Positions 15,221-19,955 of a stretch of 19,955 nt of DNA are shown one piece after another (position 1 is the stretch's first letter; every line of letters starts with the position of its first letter). The stretch lies in NCBI GenBank assembly GCA_042408965.1, contig JBHOQN010000106.1, positions 1 through 19,955 on the forward strand, in the 5' to 3' direction. Below the pieces are notes generated by a model, which worked only from the letters and a program-made list of their open reading frames with translations, searched no databases and had not been told where the DNA came from. Origin of the DNA: Thermogemmatispora sp042408965. GTDB lineage: Bacteria; Chloroflexota; Ktedonobacteria; Ktedonobacterales; Ktedonobacteraceae. The translations under genes and the position numbers were made by a program.

Positions 15221-16411
15221 ATGCTCAGGCAATCTGATCGCTACCAGCGTCTCCTCAGTCGACGACGTTTCTTGACTCGCACAGCGCTGAGCGCGGCTAC
15301 TATCGGTGGTCTGACCCTGGGTGGCGCCGCTCAACAGGCCTTCGCCGCCTCGCTGACACAGCTCACGAGGGACCAGATGGAGAGACATCCCCACCTGCCC
15401 GTACTCGGCCATGACCTTTCAACGCTGCAGCAACTGGAGGACGTCGGCAAGCGCTTCTCGGACCACGGCAGCGTGCTGCCCGCGGAGCGCATCGTTGCTC
15501 ATCATGGCGCTACCTTTATCCGCGAGCGGCTCTGGGTCCAGCCCCCTGTCCCTTACAACGACCTTCCCCATATCCTGAGCATGGCGCGGCGTATCCGCGC
15601 CGCCAACTTGCAGCTGCTGCTCGACTTCCACTACTCGGACTTCTGGGCCGACCCGGGTCACCAGACAACACCGCAGGGCTGGCAGGGTCAGGATCTCACG
15701 ACCCTCGCTCAGACAGTGTATGACTACACGAAAGACATCCTGAGACACCTGGCCCGCCAGGGAACGCTGCCAGCCATCGTCCAGACCGGCAATGAGGTCA
15801 CCGCGGGCATGCTCTGGCCCCAGGGGCAGATCTACGCCGGCAGCACGCAGCGCTGGCCCGAATTCACCACGCTGCTCAAGGCAGCCATCGCCGCCGTGCG
15901 CGATACCAGCCGGGCCATCGGTGTCATGATCCACATCGACCGCGGAGGAGACAATGGAGGGAGCCGCTACTTCTACGATCACATCCTGGAGCAGGGGGTT
16001 GACTTTGATCTGATCGGTCTCTCATACTACCCCTGGTGGCATGGACCACTGGAGGACCTGCAAGCGAACCTCAATGATCTGGCTCCTCGCTATGGAAAAG
16101 ACATCGCGATCGTTGAGACCGCCTATCCCTGGACACTGAGTGACGGTGACAGCGAGCCAGACATCGTGAACGCCCAGACCCCCTTGCTCCCCGACTATCC
16201 ACCGACGCCGGAGGGGCAACTGGGCTACCTGCACGCTATCCTCGCGATTCTGGAGCAGGTTCCTCAGAGACGAGGCAAAGGCGTCGTCTACTGGGAATCG
16301 GCCTGGATTCCAGGCGTGGGCTGGGAGCCTGGCGCCGGCGATGCCTGGGACAATATGACCCTCTTCGACTTTCAGGGCCGCGCTCTGCCGTCGATCCGCT
16401 GTTACGAATAA
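15221..16411 (+). CDS. GH53 arabinogalactan endo-beta-1,4-galactanase, Tat-exported
   Basis: 396 residues. The N-terminus has a twin-arginine signal, LLSRRRFLTRTALSAATIGGL (11-31) ending near AFAAS, so the enzyme is exported folded. The catalytic domain shows GHDLSTLQQLED, FIRERLWVQPP (99-109), LQLLLDFHYSDFWADPGHQTTPQGW (130-154), VQTGNEVTAGMLWPQG (187-202) with acid/base Glu192, and IGLSYYPWWHG (265-275). The nucleophile is Glu299 in DIAIVETAYPWT (294-305). These are the GH53 signatures, and length is normal. It would cut beta-1,4-galactan side chains of pectin into galacto-oligosaccharides for the transporter encoded just upstream. AGAGAGGAGT precedes the ATG; the gap to permease 2 is 69 bases, so it is probably in the same operon. 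Confidence 0.94.
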   Translation: MLRQSDRYQRLLSRRRFLTRTALSAATIGGLTLGGAAQQAFAASLTQLTRDQMERHPHLPVLGHDLSTLQQLEDVGKRFSDHGSVLPAERIVAHHGATFIRERLWVQPPVPYNDLPHILSMARRIRAANLQLLLDFHYSDFWADPGHQTTPQGWQGQDLTTLAQTVYDYTKDILRHLARQGTLPAIVQTGNEVTAGMLWPQGQIYAGSTQRWPEFTTLLKAAIAAVRDTSRAIGVMIHIDRGGDNGGSRYFYDHILEQGVDFDLIGLSYYPWWHGPLEDLQANLNDLAPRYGKDIAIVETAYPWTLSDGDSEPDIVNAQTPLLPDYPPTPEGQLGYLHAILAILEQVPQRRGKGVVYWESAWIPGVGWEPGAGDAWDNMTLFDFQGRALPSIRCYE

Positions 16412-16426
16412 GGCGGCCGAGGGGAG

Positions 16427-16443
16427 GGCTCGCGTCAAGAGCC
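16427..16443 (+). terminator. Short hairpin after the GH53 gene
   Basis: GGCTC-N7-GAGCC 16 bases after the stop codon. The stem is short and lacks a proper T-run (GTTCTCC follows), so it is only a weak candidate for the end of the transporter operon. Confidence 0.3.
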
Positions 16444-16466
16444 GTTCTCCGGGGGAACACATGGCC

Positions 16467-16499
16467 CGTCAGCCGGCGCAGCAGCTCAGCCGGCTGACG
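16467..16499. repeat. 10-bp inverted repeat spanning the merA 3' end
   Basis: CGTCAGCCGG (16467-16476) pairs with CCGGCTGACG (16490-16499), with a 13-base loop. It covers the last codons of merA (including the Cys-Cys pair) and the stop codon, and could end or protect the mer transcript. No T-run follows. Confidence 0.4.
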
Positions 16500-17929
16500 T
16501 CGCGGCTGAAGGCAAGTGCCACCAGCCTGAGGGCCTCCGCCATCGTCGGATAGACATGCAACTGCTCCACGAAGTCCGCGAGGGTGGCACCGAAGCGCAG
16601 CGCCATTGCCGCCTCATGAATGACCTCGGCCGCGCTGGCTCCCAGCATCGAGACCCCCAGTACCCGCTCTGTCGGCTGCTCAATGACCATCTTGATCACG
16701 CCGCGTATCTCTCCCAGCGTCCAGGCACGTGGTATCTGGCTCATCGGCAGAGCAGTGCAGGAGCAGGCAAGGCCGGTCGCCGCGGCCTGGGCATCAGTCA
16801 GTCCCACGACGGCGATCGGGGGATCGGTAAAGACAGCGCGCGGGATAAGCGTGTGATCGACCGAGCGCGGCGGACGCCCGGAGAGCGCATTGTAGGCCGC
16901 GATACGGCCATCGTGGGCTCCGACCGGGGTAGCCATCTGGCTGGCGCTATTCTCCCCAATCACATCGCCCGCGGCCCATATGTGCGGCACACTTGTGCGC
17001 AGCGTGTGATCGACTCGCACAGCGCCGCTCTGGTCAAGCAGCACACCGGCGCGTTCCAGGCCAAGGCCCTGCGTCGCCGGCCTGCGGCCCGTTGCCACCA
17101 GAAGCCGCTCTGCCTCAAGATGGCGAATCCCCTCACTCGCGCTCCTCATGGTCAGGATCACTCCCCGCTCGCTGCGCGCCACACCAGTCAGAGAGGCCTG
17201 CGTTATGATGCGCAGGCCCTCCTCCTGGAGAATGGAGGTCAGTGCGGAGCGGATCTCCGGCTCATGTTCCCCTAGAATGGTCGCGCCTCGCGTGACAAGC
17301 GTCACCTCGCAGCCAAACCGCGCCAGCATCTGGCCCAGCTCACAGGCGATGTAGCCGCCCCCCAGCAGGAGCAGCGAGCGGGGCAATTCGCGCAATCCCT
17401 GCCCCCAGGGATCATCGGGAGGACCGAGCAAATCGCTTGTCAGATAGGGTACTTCGGCCAGACCGGGAAGCGCTGGCACCACCGGTAGCGAGCCAGTAGC
17501 AATGAGAACGTGCTCGCCGACGAGGAGGTGGACCTCTCCCGGCGCCTCCACGAGCACCTCATGGGCAGACTGCAGGTGGGCCTTTCCGTAGACAATGCGC
17601 ATGCGGTCGTCGAGGAGACGCTCGTACCTTTGGGCACGATAGGTGGCAACCAGGGCATCCTTCTCGGCCAGTAACGCGCCCCAGTTCAACGGTACCTGCA
17701 CCGCCCCGAGAGCGGCATAGCGCGGATGTGCAGCCTCATAAAGATGGCGAGCAGCCTCGATCAGAAATTTGGAGGGCAGACAGCCCCGATTAACACAGGT
17801 GCCCCCGATGGTACGCCATTCGGTCATGGCAACCCGGGCTCCCAGCTCGACCGCCTGCAGAGCAGCGGCAAAAGCCGTGGAGCCACTGCCCAGAATCACG
17901 AGATCGTAATCTTCAGGTGTTGCGCTCAT
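16469..17929 (-). CDS. merA: Mercuric reductase MerA
   Basis: A 486-residue cytoplasmic FAD disulfide oxidoreductase reducing Hg(II) to volatile Hg(0) with NADPH. Seen: FAD site YDLVILGSGSTAFAAAL (8-24), redox-active GGTCVNRGCLPSK with Cys45/Cys50, NAD(P)H-binding LLLLGGGYIACELGQML, the ATGRRP motif, the second FAD motif HIWAAGDV, a dimerisation domain (AVFTDPPIAVVGLT... VLGVSMLGASAAEVIHEA), and above all the C-terminal CysCys pair (483-484, SCCAG) that delivers Hg(II) in MerA and separates it from lipoamide dehydrogenase. The N-terminal HMA (MerP-like) domain of the longer Tn501 type is absent, as in many core-type MerAs. Its ATG overlaps the stop of the transporter gene (ATGA), implying coupled translation. 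Confidence 0.95.
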   Translation of the reverse strand: MSATPEDYDLVILGSGSTAFAAALQAVELGARVAMTEWRTIGGTCVNRGCLPSKFLIEAARHLYEAAHPRYAALGAVQVPLNWGALLAEKDALVATYRAQRYERLLDDRMRIVYGKAHLQSAHEVLVEAPGEVHLLVGEHVLIATGSLPVVPALPGLAEVPYLTSDLLGPPDDPWGQGLRELPRSLLLLGGGYIACELGQMLARFGCEVTLVTRGATILGEHEPEIRSALTSILQEEGLRIITQASLTGVARSERGVILTMRSASEGIRHLEAERLLVATGRRPATQGLGLERAGVLLDQSGAVRVDHTLRTSVPHIWAAGDVIGENSASQMATPVGAHDGRIAAYNALSGRPPRSVDHTLIPRAVFTDPPIAVVGLTDAQAAATGLACSCTALPMSQIPRAWTLGEIRGVIKMVIEQPTERVLGVSMLGASAAEVIHEAAMALRFGATLADFVEQLHVYPTMAEALRLVALAFSRDVSRLSCCAG

Positions 17930-18279
17930 CTGTGTCCCCTGGAACCTGCCTTCAGGTAGGAGCTACGAGCCTGAGAAGCGGGCCGATGAAACGTAGATCC
18001 CTCAAGGCACTGGCAATCAGCGGCAGAACGGGGAGCTGCCGTCTCCACCGCTCTCTGGCTCTCCACACGAGGGATGAGCAACAGCCAGCTACCTGTCGCC
18101 AGCGCCAGCACAAAGTAGAGGCCCGCACAGAGGTACACCAGTTGTGAGTGATGGATAAGCAGACTGCCCAGCCCGGTCCCAACCAGGACAGAGGCGAGCA
18201 GCGGCAGCGTCAGCACAAGATGGCAGGGACAGACAAGAAGGGCTGTCACTGTCAGAAACCAGCCACTGAAGCGTCGCAC
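17926..18279 (-). CDS. merE: MerE-like mercury transport membrane protein
   Basis: About 117 residues from a GTG at 18279, chosen because AAAGGGGGA lies about 5 bases upstream; a TTG at 18345 would add 22 residues with no good ribosome site. Two membrane helices are seen, FSGWFLTVTALLVCPCHLVL with the vicinal CysProCysHis (Cys17, Cys19) and, after LASVLVGTGLGSLL, VYLCAGLYFVLALATGSWLLL. The CPCHL motif followed by a small glycine-rich stretch is the hallmark of MerE, a Hg(II)/organomercury uptake protein. The C-terminal tail of about 45 residues is hydrophilic with a CysXCys (DCQC) and is longer than in typical MerE. Located between the ArsR sensor and merA and overlapping merA by 4 bases, so the operon role is clear although similarity is confined to the core. 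Confidence 0.75.
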   Translation of the reverse strand: MRRFSGWFLTVTALLVCPCHLVLTLPLLASVLVGTGLGSLLIHHSQLVYLCAGLYFVLALATGSWLLLIPRVESQRAVETAAPRSAADCQCLEGSTFHRPASQARSSYLKAGSRGHR

Positions 18280-18420
18280 AGGGTCCCCCTTTCTGCGCCC
18301 AGAGGCGCAGGCATCTACAGGTATTCCTGCAGCCCACCTGATCAATGGTTCATCCGTACATCAGCATCTCTATCCAAGGCGAGGAGACAGACGCTGGAAG
18401 CGCTGCAGTCGCAGCTGACT

Positions 18421-18828
18421 TCAGCGGATAATGCCGCAAGAGGCGAGGCCGGCCGCGTGGTCGCGGAGCATCGTACCTGCCATTGTCAGCAACGTCCGTA
18501 CCCGTGCGTCGCTGAGGCGGTAATAGACGTATTTTCCGTCGCGCTCGGCCCGTACCAGGCCGCACCAGCGCAGGCATCCCAGATGGGTCGAGATACGTCC
18601 CTGAGGTGCACCCAGGGCCGCGACCAGCTCGCTGACCGTGCGTCCGCACGGAGGCGCCTCCAGGAGGAGCGCCAGCAGACGCAGCCGCGTAGGATCGCTC
18701 AGCACCTTGAAGAAACGCGCATACAACTCGGCGTCGTCCTCGCCAGGTACATTTTCCGACGCTGACACGTGCCGGGCGCTCTCTGTCATCACAGGGATAC
18801 CGGCCTCTGGAAGGTTGGACTCCAACAT
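18421..18828 (-). CDS. ArsR/SmtB-family metal sensor repressor of the mer operon (CmtR-like)
   Basis: 135 residues. The winged-helix core ELYARFFKVLSDPTRLRLLALLLEAPPCGRTVSELVAALGAPQGRISTHLGCLRWCGLVRAERDGKYVYYRL (34-104) is ArsR-family. In the recognition helix, HLGCLRWCGLV has Cys85 and Cys89 in the same C-x3-C place as the Cd/Pb sensor CmtR (Cys57/Cys61 in the Mycobacterium protein), and a C-terminal Cys131 (ASCGIIR) could be the third ligand; Cys61 is extra. The family normally releases DNA on metal binding. Because it heads merE and merA, Hg(II) is the probable inducer, as for the ArsR-type MerR of Streptomyces. The ATG at 18828 has AAGGA 3 bases away; an alternative ATG is at codon 14. 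A 141-base gap to merE holds nothing recognisable. Confidence 0.9.
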   Translation of the reverse strand: MLESNLPEAGIPVMTESARHVSASENVPGEDDAELYARFFKVLSDPTRLRLLALLLEAPPCGRTVSELVAALGAPQGRISTHLGCLRWCGLVRAERDGKYVYYRLSDARVRTLLTMAGTMLRDHAAGLASCGIIR

Positions 18829-18853
18829 ACTTCCTTCTGCTGCCTACCAGGCA

Positions 18854-18872
18854 GATATCATATACGAATATC
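18854..18872. promoter_or_regulatory. Candidate operator of the ArsR-type mer repressor
   Basis: GATATCATATACGAATATC has 5-bp inverted ends (GATAT/ATATC) and an AT-rich centre, and lies just after the predicted mer start. A second inverted repeat, GATGC-N10-GCATC (18875-18894), overlaps the -10 box. Which one the repressor uses is undecided. Confidence 0.45.
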
Positions 18873-18883
18873 CTGATGCGATT

Positions 18884-18912
18884 AGCATAGCATCGCCTGC
18901 TCACACTGTCAA
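18884..18912 (-). promoter_or_regulatory. mer operon promoter
   Basis: On the minus strand TTGACA (18912-18907), 17 bases, TATGCT (18889-18884). Start expected near 18877, about 49 bases before the regulator ATG at 18828. Confidence 0.7.
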
Positions 18913-19394
18913 GAGGGGACCGCCCACTGCGCGGAGCACCAGGGCGGGGCGAGCAGCATCTACAGGTACGCCAGATGTCTTGACCTGCTCCAGGCGCCTC
19001 GCCATGCGCCGACTTGTTGAGTACGGAAATCATGCCTGACCATGGACCCTGCTCGTAGAATGCGATCCGTAGGTTGGTATGTATCGGTTGGTGCGACGCA
19101 TAAACGGAAGTCAGAACCCTATCCGAATCCACACCCCCCACTACAGGCTTCGACTGATACTTCCACAGACACGCCACCTGCGAAACCCACACGAGCCAGA
19201 CGTGTCGGGGAGCCAAAACCGAAACGCTATCCGCTGGGGGAGCAAGAGTGAGACGCAAGGGGTGTAGCACCACGCATTGGATCGGTGAGCGCACATTACC
19301 TATCAACACAGGAAAGCCTCTCATGGTCTATGTGGTGCAAGTTCGAGTCAGGTTTTTTCAACGCTTGCTTGTATGAATGAGAGCAATCAGGAGC
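18913..19394. other. Gene-free stretch upstream of the mer operon
   Basis: About 480 bases. Open frames here are short and their translations (for example 19042-19251, rich in Pro, Lys and Arg) match no family I recognise. No tRNA, repeat array or promoter stands out. Base composition falls towards the right, suggesting inserted or decayed DNA. Confidence 0.5.
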
Positions 19395-19423
19395 TTGACG
19401 TTTTGGAAAAACCCAGGTAGTAT
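19395..19423 (+). promoter_or_regulatory. Promoter of the candidate small RNA
   Basis: TTGACG (19395-19400), 17 bases, TAGTAT (19418-19423). Start expected near 19430. No open frame with a ribosome site follows; a terminator lies about 150 bases on. Confidence 0.55.
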
Positions 19424-19429
19424 TTAGCC

Positions 19430-19583
19430 AGAGCAAAAAGAAGCATACCTATCCAGATTGTTTGAAGGATTCAATGCATCGTACGATCACCGCAGGATGC
19501 AATCTGCATCACTCTTTTCGTGTGCGAGGCTGTGGGCACTATAGTAGATGGCTCCCGGCCCACGGTCGTACTATGCCCTTTTT
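19430..19583 (+). ncRNA. Candidate structured small RNA of unknown function
   Basis: Promoter at 19395-19423 and terminator at 19534-19583 frame about 155 bases without a credible protein. The 5' half folds into a compact three-way junction: outer stem CAGATT/AATCTG (19454-19459 with 19501-19506), arm A TTGAA-GGA-TTCAA (19462-19474), arm B GCATC/GATGC (19476-19480 with 19496-19500), joined by only 2, 1 and 0 unpaired bases. The 3' part is a bulged stem followed by five T. A further hairpin at 19641-19674 could end read-through transcripts. It does not resemble tRNA, tmRNA, SRP RNA, 6S RNA or a riboswitch known to me, and no gene follows on the strand. It lies about 250 bases from a probable TnpB element end. 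Transcription is predicted, not shown. Confidence 0.4.
19534..19583 (+). terminator. Intrinsic terminator of the candidate small RNA
   Basis: GGGCA...TAGTA (19534-19546, with a three-base bulge CTA) pairs with TACTATGCCC (19569-19578), a ten-pair stem followed directly by TTTTT (19579-19583). The loop is 22 bases. Confidence 0.55.
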
Positions 19584-19640
19584 CAGGTTTGGAGATGGAA
19601 AAGCGTAACCAACCTTGAAACAAACAGCGTTGAGAAACAG

Positions 19641-19680
19641 GGCCGTGGGTGATATGCAAAGATCGCCCGCGGCCTTTGTG
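19641..19680 (+). terminator. Second terminator-like hairpin, plus-strand RNA
   Basis: A 13-pair stem, 19641-19653 with 19662-19674, loop of 8, followed by TTTGTG and a pyrimidine-rich tract. Two of the pairs are G-U if the plus strand is transcribed but A-C mismatches on the other strand, so the structure favours a plus-strand transcript. Confidence 0.5.
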
Positions 19681-19689
19681 CTTCTTCTA

Positions 19690-19748
19690 GAAAGACTCGA
19701 GAAACCGTGGGGCGAGCATGCCGGTTGCCTGCGGTTTTTCTGTCTTTC
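19690..19748. repeat. Long imperfect inverted repeat
   Basis: GAAAGAC (19690-19696) pairs with GTCTTTC (19742-19748); inside, AAACCG pairs with CGGTTT. It is a hairpin of about 59 bases between the small-RNA region and the TnpB-type element end. Role unknown; it could be a remnant of an element end. Confidence 0.4.
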
Positions 19749-19829
19749 TGGCACGATTGGGAAGAGAATGGGTCTGGCGTGTTCCCTCACCTCTCATGTG
19801 AAAGGAGAACATACCAGCAGTCAGGTGGA

Positions 19830-19952
19830 CCCCACGCCTGAAGGCGGGGGCTTGCATCTCACCCCGAAGGGTGGACACGAGAGGCCGCCTGACAGGTCGG
19901 CCCACTCAGGACAGCTATACCATCCTGAGCAAGAGAAGCCAGGTACTTCTCT
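19830..19952 (-). ncRNA. Probable omega-RNA / right end of a TnpB (IS605/IS1341-type) element
   Basis: Read on the minus strand from the window edge there are five hairpins in a row: 19946-19952/19932-19938 (7 pairs), 19923-19929/19905-19911 (7 pairs), 19898-19902 plus 19894-19896 with 19883-19890 (8 pairs, one bulge), 19869-19873/19860-19864 closing a cUUCGg tetraloop, and last CCCC-CGCC-UUCA-GGCG-U-GGGG (19850-19830). The UUCG tetraloop appears only on the minus strand and fixes the direction. The final GC-rich hairpin with a UUCA loop resembles right ends of IS605-family elements, where TnpB omega-RNA scaffold and element end coincide. Translation of this strand (QAPAFRRG) resembles the tail often seen at TnpB C-termini, but a stop just upstream shows it is not an open tnpB here. 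The tnpB body would lie beyond 19955; guide sequence would follow below about 19829. Confidence 0.5.
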
Positions 19953-19955
19953 CGA

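Noticed and set aside
18311..18968. 13-base direct repeat GCATCTACAGGTA at 18311 and 18956 flanking the ArsR gene
   Set aside because: A 13-mer pair is expected a few times by chance in 20 kb; no further similarity around it.
18350..19324. Long minus-strand open frame of 324 codons
   Set aside because: It overlaps the ArsR gene in another frame, crosses the mer promoter, and shows no family pattern; GC-rich shadow frame.
19330..19352. GTTCGAGTC resembling a tRNA T-loop
   Set aside because: Flanking bases do not form a T-stem beyond one pair, and no anticodon or acceptor arm can be folded around it.
19687..19905. Minus-strand frame ending QAPAFRRGVH as a tnpB C-terminus
   Set aside because: A stop codon lies directly before it in frame, so it cannot be the end of an intact tnpB; the stretch is better explained as structured RNA and element end.
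1..19955. CRISPR array, rRNA, tRNA, prophage or toxin-antitoxin genes
   Set aside because: No regularly spaced repeats, no conserved RNA gene sequences and no matching protein families were seen.

Overview
The window is bacterial chromosomal DNA, GC-rich (I judge about 60 %) across the genes and noticeably more AT-rich in the last kilobase. Sigma70-type promoters, twin-arginine export, lipoprotein-type binding proteins and the gene mix (large GH35, GH53, ArsR-type mercury operon, IS200/IS605 remnants) would suit a soil or thermophilic Chloroflexota of the Ktedonobacteria (Thermogemmatispora-like) type. That placement is an inference from style, not proven by any marker gene here.

Layout. 1-260: start of an IS200/IS605 TnpA gene (minus strand, cut by the window edge) with its end hairpin. 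517-4987: a minus-strand operon nadB-nadC-nadA-prxQ, giving de novo quinolinate/NAD synthesis plus a peroxiredoxin. It is preceded by two matching GTGTA-N5-TACAC operators. 5287-6528: a secreted GH18-like protein. 6569-7796: a divergent pair, a TetR regulator (minus) and a DoxX-family membrane protein (plus), whose promoters overlap almost completely. 7903-16411: a galactan/galacto-oligosaccharide locus. One arm is lacI and a GH35 beta-galactosidase (minus). The other arm is a lipoprotein sugar-binding protein, two ABC permeases and a Tat-exported GH53 endo-galactanase (plus). Both arms start from a 30-bp perfect mirror-image promoter pair with a LacI operator inside each spacer and a third operator only on the transporter side. 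16469-18828: a minus-strand mercury operon, ArsR/CmtR-like sensor, MerE-like transporter, MerA. 18829-19955: no convincing protein gene. It holds the mer promoter, a candidate free-standing small RNA with its own promoter, a three-way junction and a terminator, and, on the minus strand at the right edge, a run of five hairpins that looks like the omega-RNA/right end of a TnpB (IS605/IS1341-type) element whose body lies outside the window.

How the parts work together. In the galactan locus, GH53 outside the membrane would cut beta-1,4-galactan, the binding protein and two permeases would import the oligosaccharides (no ATPase gene is present, so a shared ATPase encoded elsewhere is needed), and the cytoplasmic GH35 would release galactose, all under LacI. 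In the mercury operon MerE would bring Hg(II) in, MerA would reduce it to Hg(0), and the cysteine-rich ArsR protein would derepress the operon. The least explained signals are the RNA-like structures in the last 600 bases, the promoter architecture at 11543-11640 and 7322-7409, and the tnpA promoter that sits inside its own transposon-end hairpin.
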